From assembly GCA_009840285.1 (NCBI GenBank), contig VXOF01000045.1, positions 1 through 61,229 of the forward strand: a DNA stretch of 61,229 nt, in the 5' to 3' direction. Origin of the DNA: Nitrospira sp. SB0662_bin_26 (GTDB taxonomy: Bacteria > Nitrospirota > Nitrospiria > Nitrospirales > UBA8639). This document shows, one piece after another, positions 15,818 through 24,716 of the stretch; positions within the stretch are counted from its first letter, which is position 1, and each line of letters starts with the position of its first letter. Below the pieces are notes generated by a model. The model searched no databases, was not told the DNA's origin, and saw nothing but the letters and a program-made list of their open reading frames with translations. A program made the position numbers and the translations under genes.

Positions 15818-18448
15818 TTGGAACGGATATTCCTATTTGGCACCTTGGCCTTCAAACATTTGACGAGCCGGCCTTTCAGAACCACGCTCACGGTAGTCGG
15901 GGTTGCCGTCGGCGTGGCGGCCGTGCTGGCCATCTACCTGGCGAATCAAACCGTCTTCGAATCGTTTCAGCGAGCCGTCACGCGGGTTGTCGGCGAGGCC
16001 ACGATTCATATCTCGGGGGCGGAACGTCGACTCGACGAAACGCTCATCGAACGAATCCGCCGGCATCCTGACGTCCAGGCAGTCCATCCGTATCTTTCAC
16101 AGTCCGTCACACTCGAATCGGCTGACGGAGACACCCGCGCCGGCATGGTGTGGGGGCTGGACCTGTTGGACGTACTCGGCAGGGAGACGGGTATGCGGCA
16201 AGCCTCCGGTGACGAGGAATTCTCGCTGGATCCCTTGCTCAGCCCGGAAACGATTTTTGTGGATCGCGAGTTGGCGAGCGGCTTGGGCGTGTCCCGAGGC
16301 GATCCCGTGACAGTCCACGTCGGGCCACACCATTTCGAGACGACCGTGAGCCGGGTGTTGGCGTTTTCCGACGATGAAACACGATGGGATTTCATGGCCG
16401 TCATGGACATTGCCGCCGCCCAGGTGCAATTGAATCGACTCGGCCAACTCGATGGGGTGGATGTCGTGACTGCACCCGGCGTCTCCGTGGACCGCGTGAT
16501 CCGGGAACTGCAAGGGCAGTTGGGGCCTTCCGTTCTCGTCAATCGTCCGTCCCAGCGCGACGCGCAGGTACAACGGATGCTGACCTCCTTTCAGTTGAAC
16601 CTCACGACGCTCAGTATGGTCGGGCTCTTCGTCGGCACGTTCCTGATCTACAACGCGGTCGGATTTTCCGTTGTCCAATATCGACGGGAGATCGGGATCC
16701 TGCGGGCGATCGGCATGGTTCGGGGCCACGTTGCCCTGTTGTTTCTTGGGGAGGCGATCATCGTCGGCATTGCCGGCGGAGGCCTGGGGTCCGTGCTCGG
16801 CAGCGGGTTGGCGCACTGGCTTGTGGGGCTCGAACGGGAAACGGTTTCCGAACTCTATGGCATCGCGACTTTTGGAGAACTGCCGTTTACTTTGCCTGTG
16901 CTCTTGGGAGGAGGCCTCTTGGGCATGGTCCTCTCCGTGATCGGGGCGTTGGGCCCGTGCCTGGAGGCGAGCCGGACCTCGCCGGCGTTGGCCATTGCGC
17001 CCGGACAATATGAAACCGCGCGGCATCATCATGGCCGGTGGACCTTCCTGGCCGTGATGGTGCTGGGTCTGGCCGGGCTTCTCTCGTTGCCTGGTCCGGT
17101 CAACGGTCTTCCCGTGTTTGGATATGCCGCGGCGTTTTGCGTCCTGTTGGGATGCACGCTGCTCTCTCCTTTGGGCATTCACCTGCTGGGTTTGGCGGCC
17201 TCTGCCCGATCACGCCGGAATCCCGGTCGCTTTGGGATCGAACGGCGGGGAGATCCGTCGGGGACAGGCTTGAAGGCAGGGTCCATGACTCGCCTGGCCG
17301 TGGATCAGATCGCCAGGTCTTCGGGCCGAAACAGCGTGACGCTCTCGGCTTTTATGGTCGGCATTGCGATTGTCGTGGGTGTCGGGGTGATGATCGAGAG
17401 TTTCCGGGATACCGTCGAGCGGTGGATCGATCAGACCTTGATGGCGGATCTGGTTGTGACGCCACACGAAGAAGGGTTGGATGCCGACGCGCACGACAAC
17501 GTCTTTCGCATTTCCCCTGAAATGGTCAGACTTGCCGGGGAGGTGCCGGGCGTGGCAGCCGTGGACCCCTACCGTCAGATGCGCATGCAGGTGGGATCCA
17601 CCCAGGTTTACCTCGCGGCGCGCGATCTGGCCCTGCACGCGGAACGGAGTCGCTACTTGTTCGTGGACGGCGATTCTTCCCGCAGGCTCCGCCAGGCCAT
17701 TGCCGAACGGGGCGTGGTAGTTTCGGAAGTGTTGGCCCGGCGGCTGGGCGTCAACGTGGGTGACGTGCTGTCTTTGCCGACCGGCGCCGGGCAGAAGGAG
17801 TTTCCCGTGGCCGGCATCTTTTACGATTACGCCACGGACGGCGGAAAGATCGTGCTGGACCGGTCGCTTTATGAACGATGGTGGGGTGATCGCACGTCCA
17901 CGGTGTTGGCGGTGTACCTCGAGCCGAACGCGAGGGCTTCCCGCGTGCGGGGCGACCTGAAAAAGGCGCTTGGTCCGCTCATACCGGTGTCGGTCGTCAG
18001 TAACACGGAACTCAGGACGCATATCCTCGAAATCTTCGACCGCACCTTTCGGTTGACCTACGGGTTGGAACTCGTCACGGTGATCGTCGGCCTGTTGGGA
18101 ATTATCAATACGCTCCTGACGACCGTGGTCGAACGACAACGTGAGTTTGCCACGTTTCGCGCGATCGGCGGCAGTCGCAGGCAAGTCCGGGGATTGGTGG
18201 TCCGCGAATCTCTCTGCCTGGGTTTCCTGGGGTTGGGTCTCGGGTTGCTCGCCGGGGTCCTGCTTGCCACTCTCTTGATCAGCGTGATCAACAAACAGTC
18301 CTTCGGCTGGACCATTCACATGACCGTCCCCTCCAAGACCATCCTGGAAGCCTTTCTGGTCGCAGGATTTACCGGGCTGTTAGCCGGGTATCTTCCGGCC
18401 CGCTGGGCCACCCACGGCGCCATTGCCGACGGGTTACGGTACGAGTGA
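15818..18448 (+). CDS. FtsX/MacB-fold ABC transporter permease, two FtsX domains
   Basis: Large inner-membrane permease, 876 residues from the TTG at 15818, which has AGGAG 10 nt upstream; the frame remains open to another TTG at 15752. N-terminal helix FRTTLTVVGVAVGVAAVLAI, then a periplasmic MacB-like domain (about 60-240). A first FtsX domain follows with four helices (about 255-410, including YRREIGILRAIGM). A second half repeats this: helix near VTLSAFMVGIAIVVGVGVMI, periplasmic domain, and a second FtsX domain at about 750-870 (ERQREFATFRAIGGSRRQV). This duplicated layout matches permeases of the ABC-type lipoprotein or hydrophobic-compound exporters. The ATPase at 12695-13390 is the likely partner. 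Confidence 0.85.
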   Translation: MERIFLFGTLAFKHLTSRPFRTTLTVVGVAVGVAAVLAIYLANQTVFESFQRAVTRVVGEATIHISGAERRLDETLIERIRRHPDVQAVHPYLSQSVTLESADGDTRAGMVWGLDLLDVLGRETGMRQASGDEEFSLDPLLSPETIFVDRELASGLGVSRGDPVTVHVGPHHFETTVSRVLAFSDDETRWDFMAVMDIAAAQVQLNRLGQLDGVDVVTAPGVSVDRVIRELQGQLGPSVLVNRPSQRDAQVQRMLTSFQLNLTTLSMVGLFVGTFLIYNAVGFSVVQYRREIGILRAIGMVRGHVALLFLGEAIIVGIAGGGLGSVLGSGLAHWLVGLERETVSELYGIATFGELPFTLPVLLGGGLLGMVLSVIGALGPCLEASRTSPALAIAPGQYETARHHHGRWTFLAVMVLGLAGLLSLPGPVNGLPVFGYAAAFCVLLGCTLLSPLGIHLLGLAASARSRRNPGRFGIERRGDPSGTGLKAGSMTRLAVDQIARSSGRNSVTLSAFMVGIAIVVGVGVMIESFRDTVERWIDQTLMADLVVTPHEEGLDADAHDNVFRISPEMVRLAGEVPGVAAVDPYRQMRMQVGSTQVYLAARDLALHAERSRYLFVDGDSSRRLRQAIAERGVVVSEVLARRLGVNVGDVLSLPTGAGQKEFPVAGIFYDYATDGGKIVLDRSLYERWWGDRTSTVLAVYLEPNARASRVRGDLKKALGPLIPVSVVSNTELRTHILEIFDRTFRLTYGLELVTVIVGLLGIINTLLTTVVERQREFATFRAIGGSRRQVRGLVVRESLCLGFLGLGLGLLAGVLLATLLISVINKQSFGWTIHMTVPSKTILEAFLVAGFTGLLAGYLPARWATHGAIADGLRYE

Positions 18449-18481
18449 GGAGCGGATGACGAAACCCGCCCTGATTTGCTT

Positions 18482-19492
18482 TTAGGTGGTCGAAACAGCG
18501 GAATCAGTGAGAGCAGGGTTTTTACCTGATACTTCAAAGCCCATGTCAGCGAGCATCCGTTCGACTTCACGGGCGGGGTCGCCCGGTGTCGTCAGATAGC
18601 CGTTGACGAACAACGAATCCGCCACGTACAGGGCCATGGGTTGCAGGGACCGGAGATTGAACTCCCGCCCGCCCGCCGCGCGCAGTTCTCTTTGCGGATG
18701 AACAAAGCGGAACAGGCAGAGGATTTTCAGGCACCGTTGTGGGGTCAGGTGTCTGGCGTCGGCCAAGGGGGTGCCCGGAATCGGGTGCAGCATGTTCATC
18801 GTGATCGAGTCGGGATTGACGTCCCGCAGGGCAAAGGCCAAGTCCACCAGATCTTCGTCGGATTCTCCCATGCCGACGATGCCGCCCGAACACAATTCCA
18901 GGCCCGCGGCGCGCGCGTTTTGCAAGGTGGTCATCCGATCCTGGTAGGTATGGGTCGTGCAGATGGAGGAGTGATAGGCCTCGCTGGTGTTCAGGTTATG
19001 GTTGATGCGATCGACGCCGGCGGCTTTGAGTCGTTTGGCCTGGGGTTCGGTCAGCAGTCCCAGGGAACAGCAGACCTGCATCGGAAGTTCCTGCTTGATC
19101 CGCTGCACCGCGGAGGCGATGTCGTCCACTTCCTTTTCAAGCGGGCTTCTTCCGCTGATCACCACGCAGTACCGCTCCGCTTTGGCTTCATGGGCCCGGC
19201 GGGCGGCCTTGAGCATGTCCTCCGGTGACACCAACGCATAGCGGTCGATGGGAGCCGTGGAAATGCTGGATTGCGAACAGTAATGGCAATCCTCCTGACA
19301 GGCGCCGCTCTTGGCGTTGAACAACATTTGGATGGTGACTTTTCGACCGAAATAGGCGTGGCGAATCGTATACGCGGCGTTGACGAGGGGTAAGAGTTGG
19401 GCGTCGCCGGTTTGGAGGAGTTCCAAGCCTTCTTCACGGGTGACCGGATGGCCTCCCAGCACCTGTTCCGCGAGCACGTCGAATCGAGTCAT
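18482..19492 (-). CDS. bioB: Biotin synthase
   Basis: Radical-SAM enzyme inserting sulfur into dethiobiotin. Length 336 residues, close to the family norm. The 4Fe-4S motif is C65-x3-C69-x2-C72 (GACQEDCHYCSQS). Further conserved parts are YCVVISGRSP, VCCSLGLL, DRINHNLNTS, GGIVGMGES and NMLHPIPGTPL. The 2Fe-2S ligand Arg is probably in the EFNLRSLQP region. GGGAG precedes the ATG by about 7 nt. It starts 33 bp after rsfS ends, so it is probably the last gene of the rplU-rpmA-obg-proB-nadD-rsfS run rather than part of a bio operon. Confidence 0.96.
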   Translation of the reverse strand: MTRFDVLAEQVLGGHPVTREEGLELLQTGDAQLLPLVNAAYTIRHAYFGRKVTIQMLFNAKSGACQEDCHYCSQSSISTAPIDRYALVSPEDMLKAARRAHEAKAERYCVVISGRSPLEKEVDDIASAVQRIKQELPMQVCCSLGLLTEPQAKRLKAAGVDRINHNLNTSEAYHSSICTTHTYQDRMTTLQNARAAGLELCSGGIVGMGESDEDLVDLAFALRDVNPDSITMNMLHPIPGTPLADARHLTPQRCLKILCLFRFVHPQRELRAAGGREFNLRSLQPMALYVADSLFVNGYLTTPGDPAREVERMLADMGFEVSGKNPALTDSAVSTT

Positions 19493-19525
19493 GCGTTTAC
19501 TCCCTCGGCAATTGAAACTACGGTG

Positions 19526-19945
19526 TCAGCTTGCTTGATGCAGCATCTTCGGCGATTCGGGGGCCCGCGACAACAGCGTGCTCAGGGCTTGCGAATCATA
19601 TTCCGTTGACGGGATTTGCGGGGCGTCTCTCCACATGTTTTCGATGCCGTAATAGACGCGGCTCTCTTCACGGAAAATATGCACGATGACGTCTTGATAA
19701 TCGAGAAGGACCCAGTTCGCCGCGGTTTCTCCCTCTATGGCGCCGTGGTCCCCGAAGCGATGAGCCATTTCCTGCCGGATGGCTTCGGCGATGGCTTTGA
19801 CCTGCCGTCCTGAATTTCCGGAGCAAATGACAAAATAATCGGCAATCGAGGTGAGGTGTCCTATTTGCAGGACCATGACGTCGGAGGCTTTTTTATCGAG
19901 GGCGACTCCTCCGATAACCAAGGCTTTGCGTTTGACGTCTGAAAT
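19526..19945 (-). CDS. rsfS: Ribosomal silencing factor RsfS, probable ATT start
   Basis: RsfS (Iojap/YbeB) binds L14 and blocks subunit joining under nutrient stress. The core is clear: LDKKASDVMVLQIGHLTSIA, DYFVICSGNSGRQVKAIAEA, NWVLLDYQDVIVHIF, REESRVYYGIENMW. No ATG or GTG start fits. A TTG at 19921 exists but has no ribosome binding site. An in-frame ATT at 19945 has AAGGAG (19958-19953) 7 nt upstream, and that site overlaps the nadD stop codon, so I extend the gene to ATT (139 residues). It is translationally coupled to nadD. The order nadD-rsfS is common. Confidence 0.88.
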   Translation of the reverse strand: MSDVKRKALVIGGVALDKKASDVMVLQIGHLTSIADYFVICSGNSGRQVKAIAEAIRQEMAHRFGDHGAIEGETAANWVLLDYQDVIVHIFREESRVYYGIENMWRDAPQIPSTEYDSQALSTLLSRAPESPKMLHQAS

Positions 19946-19956
19946 AGGGCGGCTCC

Positions 19957-20637
19957 TTAATGCGGGACGTACAAGTTGTGTTCGATTATATAAGAATGTA
20001 CCGGGGGTGGCAACCAGTCCGTGACGTCCGCGTCCGTTCGGATTCGTTCCCGCACGTCGGACGAGGACACCTCGCAGGGGTCGATTCGCAGGAACGTGAT
20101 CGTGGTTTGCGGGCCGATGGGGTGATCCAAGCGCTGTTGTCGTCCTTCATCCAAACGTTCAAGTTGCAAGGGCGGCGGGGGAGGGAGCAGCGTCAGCGAG
20201 GCCATCCGGGAAAAGGGAACGCGAGGCCGCGACAATACCAGAAAGTTCGTCGAGGCCAACAGGGTTTCGGCTGATTTCCACCCCGCAATCTCGAGAAACG
20301 CATCAAGGCCGATGATAAACCAGAATTCGCCCTCCACGGTTGCCCGAAGCGTCCGGACCGTATCGATGGTATAGGACGTCTCCGGCGCGTTGGCTTCCAC
20401 GTCGGAAACCGCAAAGTCCGGCAGATCCGCGACGGCGCGTTGCACCATGCTCAAGCGATGGTGCGCCGGGGCCAACGATTCACCCGACTTGTGGGGGGGG
20501 GCTCCCGAAGGAATGAAGATCACCCGGTCGAGCGCCAATGCCCGTTGCGCCTGTCCGGCAATCGAAAGGTGGCAGTTGTGCACGGGGTTGAACGTGCCGC
20601 CCAGCAAACCAATTCGAGTAAGGGGGGTGTCGCTCAC
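19957..20637 (-). CDS. nadD: Nicotinate-nucleotide adenylyltransferase
   Basis: Adenylates nicotinic acid mononucleotide in NAD synthesis. The 226-residue protein starts at a GTG. The nucleotidyltransferase motif is IGLLGGTFNPVHNCHL (about 9-24), with PSGAPPHK for substrate binding and the C-terminal ISSSxVR-equivalent VSSSDVRERI (about 191-200). An atypical Pro-rich loop, TLLPPPPPLQLERL, lies near residues 148-161. It begins 33 bp after proB and its stop overlaps the rsfS ribosome binding site. Confidence 0.95.
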   Translation of the reverse strand: MSDTPLTRIGLLGGTFNPVHNCHLSIAGQAQRALALDRVIFIPSGAPPHKSGESLAPAHHRLSMVQRAVADLPDFAVSDVEANAPETSYTIDTVRTLRATVEGEFWFIIGLDAFLEIAGWKSAETLLASTNFLVLSRPRVPFSRMASLTLLPPPPPLQLERLDEGRQQRLDHPIGPQTTITFLRIDPCEVSSSDVRERIRTDADVTDWLPPPVHSYIIEHNLYVPH

Positions 20638-20669
20638 CGCGTCACGACGAAGGATCGGGATTGAGGCGG

Positions 20670-21791
20670 TCAGCCCAAGAGGGCAAGGTTGTCCCGGTGG
20701 ATGACTTCTTCATATTCGTGAGTGCCCGCCTCATGGGAAATCTCTTTGGTCCGACGCCCCTTGATGACGGCGACGACGTCCGATGAAAAATTCACCAATC
20801 CCTTGGCAAACTCTTTGCCGTCCGTGTCCACGCAAGAGACAGGATCACCCGCCGCAAACGTCCCTTTCACGTCGACGATTCCGGAAGGCAACAGGCTTTT
20901 TCCTCGGGTGGTGAGCGCCGTGACGGCGCCGGCATCCAGCACGAGTTTTCCCTTCGACCGGAGCGTATAGGCGATCCAATGCTTCCGGCTGGGGAGCTTC
21001 CGGCCTTGGGAAAAGAACAGGGTGCCGTGGTCTGAGCCGGCCAAGACGCTTGACAGCAGGCCCGGGGTTTCACCGTTGAGCAACAACGTGGGGACTCCGA
21101 ATTGCCGGGCCAGTTTGGCCGCCTGGATTTTCGTGACCATGCCCCCGCGGCTTTCCCGGGTCTGCGAGGTTCCCGCTCCTTGTTCGATCTCCGGGGTGAT
21201 GTCCGTCACGTGTGAGATCAACGTGGCCTCCGGGTCGCGTCGCGGATCCGCGGTGAACAGCCCGTCGACGTCCGAGAGAATCATGAAGAGGTCCGCATCG
21301 ACCAGGTGGGCGACCTGTGCCGCGAGGGTGTCGTTGTCACCGAAACGGATCTCGTCCACTGAGACGGCGTCGTTTTCATTGATGATGGGAATAACCCCCA
21401 ATTGGAGCAACGTCGTCAGCGTGTGCCGTGCATTGAGAAAACGCTTGCGATCGGCCAGGTCTTCATGCGTGAGCAAGACCTGGGCGATTTGTTGCCCCGC
21501 TTCCTGAAAACAGGTTTCATAGGCGTGAATCAGATGGCTTTGTCCGGCCGAAGCCGCTGCCTGTTGCAAAGGCAGGGTTTGCGGATAGGACTTGAGCCCG
21601 AGTTTCCCGATGCCGGCCAGGATAGCCCCCGATGACACCAGGACGATTTCTCGTTGTTCCTGCTTGAGCCGGGCGATTTCACCGGAGAGGCGTTGAATGT
21701 GGTCGAGCCGCAAGCCCGCCGTGGCGGCGAGGATGCTGCTGCCGATTTTTATGACGAGCCGTTTGGCGTGTGAGACGATGAGATCTCTCAT
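20670..21791 (-). CDS. proB: Glutamate 5-kinase
   Basis: First step of proline synthesis. The 373-residue protein has the amino-acid kinase fold (VIKIGSSIL at about 13-21, VLVSSGAILAGI, INENDAVSVDEIRFGDND) and a C-terminal PUA domain (about 280-365, GKLVLDAGAVTALTTRGKSLLPSGI). Its ATG overlaps the obg stop by 4 nt (ATGA), implying translational coupling. No proA lies in the window. Feedback by proline is expected for the family. Confidence 0.96.
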   Translation of the reverse strand: MRDLIVSHAKRLVIKIGSSILAATAGLRLDHIQRLSGEIARLKQEQREIVLVSSGAILAGIGKLGLKSYPQTLPLQQAAASAGQSHLIHAYETCFQEAGQQIAQVLLTHEDLADRKRFLNARHTLTTLLQLGVIPIINENDAVSVDEIRFGDNDTLAAQVAHLVDADLFMILSDVDGLFTADPRRDPEATLISHVTDITPEIEQGAGTSQTRESRGGMVTKIQAAKLARQFGVPTLLLNGETPGLLSSVLAGSDHGTLFFSQGRKLPSRKHWIAYTLRSKGKLVLDAGAVTALTTRGKSLLPSGIVDVKGTFAAGDPVSCVDTDGKEFAKGLVNFSSDVVAVIKGRRTKEISHEAGTHEYEEVIHRDNLALLG

Positions 21792-22795
21792 GCCGCCTCG
21801 ATTTCCCGAAGACGTTGAACCATGAACGTCCGTAGGATGTCGAGCCCCTCACCTGTGGCCGAGGAGACGGGAAAGAAGGTCATCTGTCGGTCCCGGCAAT
21901 AGCGCTCGATGTCCCCGCGACGTTGCCCGTTGCCTTGGGCGTCGATTTTGGTTCCGACGACGGCGAAGGCACGCTGCCCCAGGGTGCTATCGAAGGCGGA
22001 CAACTCTTCCTGCAACACGCGTAACGTGTTCACGGGATCATCCGTAGCCCAGTCGGAAACATCAATCAGATACAACAGGAAACGCGTCCGTTGAATATGC
22101 TTGAGAAATTGATGCCCCAGGCCCTTGCCCTTATGGGCACCTTCGATGAGTCCGGGAATGTCGGCCATGACGAAACTGTCGTATTCACCCATGGGGACGA
22201 CGCCCAAATGCGGTTGCAGGGTCGTGAACGGATAGTCGGCAATTTCCGGTCGAGCAGCCGAGAGCGTGGAAATCAACGTGGACTTTCCGGCGTTGGGAAA
22301 TCCCACGAGTCCGACGTCGGCCAGGAGTTTCAGTTCCAGGTCGAGGGGCAATTCTTCACCGGGTGTCCCGTCTTCGAACGTCCGGGGCGCCCGGTTCGTG
22401 GAGGTGGCGAACCGGGCGTTGCCTTTGCCGCCTTTCCCTCCCTTGGCCACGATCACGCGCTGTTCCGGTGTCACCAGATCAGCCAGGAGTTCGTTGGTTT
22501 CCGCGTGCCTGATGACGGTCCCGACCGGCACGGTGATCGTGACGTCGGCGCCGGTACGGCCGTGACGATTGGCTTTTTGCCCGGGCGCGCCGGATTCGGC
22601 CTCATAGTGGCGCCGGTACTTCAAGTCGAGTAACGTGGTGACGCGGGTCGATGCCATGGCCACGACGCTTCCGCCGTTTCCGCCGTCACCGCCGTCCGGG
22701 CCGCCATGGGGCACGAATTTTTCCCGCCGGAAACTACAACCGCCGTTCCCGCCGTTGCCGGACCGGACAAAAATTTTTGCGTGGTCGATAAACAT
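21788..22795 (-). CDS. obg: GTPase ObgE/CgtA
   Basis: Essential 50S-assembly GTPase. The N-terminal Gly-rich Obg fold (about 1-158) begins MFIDHAKIFVRSGNGGNGG. The G domain has GFPNAGKST (G1), DIPGLIEGAHKGKGLGHQFL (G3 and switch region), GTKIDAQG (G4) and SSATGEG (G5). Length 335 residues with a short C-terminus. Its place behind rplU-rpmA is the classic arrangement. It overlaps proB by 4 nt downstream. Confidence 0.97.
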   Translation of the reverse strand: MFIDHAKIFVRSGNGGNGGCSFRREKFVPHGGPDGGDGGNGGSVVAMASTRVTTLLDLKYRRHYEAESGAPGQKANRHGRTGADVTITVPVGTVIRHAETNELLADLVTPEQRVIVAKGGKGGKGNARFATSTNRAPRTFEDGTPGEELPLDLELKLLADVGLVGFPNAGKSTLISTLSAARPEIADYPFTTLQPHLGVVPMGEYDSFVMADIPGLIEGAHKGKGLGHQFLKHIQRTRFLLYLIDVSDWATDDPVNTLRVLQEELSAFDSTLGQRAFAVVGTKIDAQGNGQRRGDIERYCRDRQMTFFPVSSATGEGLDILRTFMVQRLREIEAA

Positions 22796-22857
22796 GCGCC
22801 ACCACGGTTGCCATAGGAAGATGGGAGAGAAAGAGCCCGGGGAGGAAGATGGATCGT

Positions 22858-23115
22858 TTATGTTGAGGAGGGATACACGCTGATCTTCCGGCGCGCTTCG
22901 CCTCCCTCGATTTTCACGATTCCGGCCACTTTGGCAAAGAGGGTATGATCCCTGCCCATCCCGACGTTATAGCCGGGATAAAACTTGGTGCCTCGTTGGC
23001 GAACGAGAATGTTGCCGGCTTGCACCCGTTCATCGGCGTACCGTTTGACGCCCAGATATTGGGGATTGCTGTCGCGTCCGTTTCGAGATGAACCGCCACC
23101 TTTTTTATGTGCCAT
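22858..23115 (-). CDS. rpmA: 50S ribosomal protein L27
   Basis: 85 residues beginning [20 protein letters not shown], the standard L27 N-terminus that reaches the peptidyl-transferase centre, followed by [20 protein letters not shown] and [10 protein letters not shown]. No Firmicutes-style cleaved leader. It lies 14 bp after rplU and 62 bp before obg. Confidence 0.98.
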   Translation of the reverse strand: MAHKKGGGSSRNGRDSNPQYLGVKRYADERVQAGNILVRQRGTKFYPGYNVGMGRDHTLFAKVAGIVKIEGGEARRKISVYPSST

Positions 23116-23129
23116 GCCCGGTCCTTTTC

Positions 23130-23444
23130 CTAGCCCGTGACGATGTCATCGACGCGGAGTTGGGTGAATGCTTGACGATGCCCGCGGGTTTTCCGGTAAT
23201 TCTTCCGGCGTTTTTTCTTGAACACCGTGATCGATCGGGTCCGGCCGTTCCGAATCACCGTGGCTTGGACGTGCGCCCCTTCGATCACCGGTTGTCCGCG
23301 AAGGAGCTCCTCACCCGTCGAAATGAACCGAACGGGCTTCAATTCCAGGGTTTGGCCGACTTCGGCGTGCAGCGTTTCGACCTGAAGGATCGAACCACGT
23401 TCGACCCGATATTGTTTTCCGCCGGTTTCCAAGATCGCGTACAT
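23130..23444 (-). CDS. rplU: 50S ribosomal protein L21
   Basis: 104 residues starting [20 protein letters not shown]. The basic C-terminal segment ([20 protein letters not shown]) contacts 23S rRNA. It is the first gene of a seven-gene run ending with bioB. GAAAGGATGAC lies before the ATG, and a candidate promoter is at 23474-23501. Confidence 0.98.
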   Translation of the reverse strand: MYAILETGGKQYRVERGSILQVETLHAEVGQTLELKPVRFISTGEELLRGQPVIEGAHVQATVIRNGRTRSITVFKKKRRKNYRKTRGHRQAFTQLRVDDIVTG

Positions 23445-23473
23445 ACGAGCGTCATCCTTTCATCGGCTGCACA

Positions 23474-23501
23474 TGTATCATGCACCAGAAAGAGGTGTCA
23501 A
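23474..23501 (-). promoter_or_regulatory. Candidate promoter of the rplU operon
   Basis: On the minus strand TTGACA (23501-23496), 16 nt, GATACA (23479-23474), about 30 bp before the rplU ATG. The -35 box is perfect, the -10 box only 3/6. Confidence 0.45.
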
Positions 23502-23613
23502 GGCGTGCGGGGAGGTCGAAACAGCCGGATTGACAGGCTGAGACCGCCTCGTTATAAGCTAAGAGTATGAGCACACGTTTCCGGGAATGCAGTCGGGAGC
23601 AGAAAGGTGGGTC

Positions 23614-24594
23614 ATGGTGACGCCGAGTGAAAAAAGCTGGACGGATGGAACTGACGCTTGCGGCGACCCCCATCCCTCGCAGCTGACGCCGAGTGAAAAA
23701 ATCTGGATGGACGGAACCTTTGTGAATTGGAACGAAGCCTCCGTCCACGTGTTGACGCATTCTTTGCACTACGGCATGGGAGCCTTCGAAGGCATCCGTT
23801 GCTACCGGGGGAAAAACGGGTCGATAATTTTTCGCTTGCGCGAGCACGTGGACCGGCTGTTCGAGTCGGCGCACATTATGGCGATGAACGTTCCCTACAG
23901 TCGCAAGGACGTGGCGGAAGCCATCGTGGAAACGGTCAGGATCAACAAATTGGAATCCTGTTATATCCGTCCGTTGTTGTACGTGGGGTATGGGGAAATG
24001 GGGCTGTATCCCGGGAACAATCCCGTCAAGCTGGCCATTGCCGCCTGGTCTTGGGGCACCTATCTCGGAGAGGACGCCCTGGTGCACGGCATCCGGGCCA
24101 AGGTATCGTCCTTTACCCGCCACCACGTCAACGTCTCGATGACCCGCGCAAAGGTCTCCGGATACTACGTGAATTCCATCCTGGCCAAGTGTGAGGCGAA
24201 AAAAGCGGGGTACGACGAGGCCATTCTCCTGGATACCGAGGGCTACGTGGCCGAAGGCACCGGAGAAAACGTGTTCATCGTGTCGAAGGGCGTTCTCAAG
24301 ACCACACCCTTGACTTCCATCCTGGAAGGGATCACTCGTCATTCCATCCTGGAGTTGGCCAGGGAGAAAAACATCCCGGTGGTGGAAGAACGGTTTACCC
24401 GTGATGCATTATACGTGGCCGAGGAAGTGTTCCTCACGGGAACAGCCGCCGAAGTGGCGCCGGTTCGGGAAATCGATGACCGTCAGATCGGAACCGGAAA
24501 ACGCGGCCCCGTCACGGATCTGCTCCAAAAGGCCTTCTTTGACATCGTGAAGGGTGAAGACCTGTCCCACGGCCAATGGCTGACGCCGGTCTGA
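23614..24594 (+). CDS. ilvE: Branched-chain amino acid aminotransferase with duplicated N-terminal segment
   Basis: PLP class IV transaminase for Leu/Ile/Val. Core motifs are HSLHYGMGAFEGIRCYR, SVMTRAKVSG-type SMTRAKVSGYY with the PLP lysine in this region, EGTGENVFIV and ITRHSILELA. I choose the ATG at 23614 (AAAGGTGG just upstream), giving 326 residues. The first 22 residues are an extra copy of the normal N-terminus: TPSEKSWTDGT is followed 22 codons later by TPSEKIWMDGT. The underlying 34-bp segments (23618-23651 and 23684-23717) are 31/34 identical. The second copy is the canonical beginning. It is divergent from rplU. Confidence 0.93.
   Translation: MVTPSEKSWTDGTDACGDPHPSQLTPSEKIWMDGTFVNWNEASVHVLTHSLHYGMGAFEGIRCYRGKNGSIIFRLREHVDRLFESAHIMAMNVPYSRKDVAEAIVETVRINKLESCYIRPLLYVGYGEMGLYPGNNPVKLAIAAWSWGTYLGEDALVHGIRAKVSSFTRHHVNVSMTRAKVSGYYVNSILAKCEAKKAGYDEAILLDTEGYVAEGTGENVFIVSKGVLKTTPLTSILEGITRHSILELAREKNIPVVEERFTRDALYVAEEVFLTGTAAEVAPVREIDDRQIGTGKRGPVTDLLQKAFFDIVKGEDLSHGQWLTPV
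23618..23717 (+). repeat. In-frame direct repeat at the 5' end of ilvE
   Basis: Two 34-bp copies starting TGACGCCGAGTGAAAAAA, offset by 66 bp (22 codons), with three mismatches. The spacer between them (23652-23683) has no counterpart after the second copy. Confidence 0.85.
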
Positions 24595-24629
24595 GCCGCA
24601 GGATTTGTCGCGATCCGCTTTCTTTTCCC

Positions 24630-24657
24630 GTCATCCCCGACCTGATCGGGGATCCAG
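24630..24657. repeat. Dispersed hairpin repeat, copy B (single half-element)
   Basis: GTCATCCCCGACCTGATCGG and onward to ATCCAG: one half of the family seen at 6185, 32035 and 35795, with a CCCCGA/TCGGGG hairpin. It lies between the convergent ilvE and secG genes. Confidence 0.75.
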
Positions 24658-24676
24658 CTTCTTTGCAGGTGTAGCC

Positions 24677-24693
24677 GCCGCATCTAATGCGGC
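24677..24693. terminator. Hairpin between convergent ilvE and secG
   Basis: GCCGCAT-CTA-ATGCGGC, a perfect 7-bp GC-rich stem with a 3-nt loop, 24 bp before the secG stop. No strong T-run on either side, so terminator strength is uncertain. Confidence 0.4.
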
Positions 24694-24716
24694 CGGGCTT
24701 CGTTTTCAGGGAAAAA

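Noticed and set aside
17210-18319. Long antisense frame within the FtsX permease gene; similar ones opposite miaB (8000-8977) and the NSS gene (50819-51838)
   Set aside because: Shadows of well-supported genes, with low-complexity translated sequence and no start signals.
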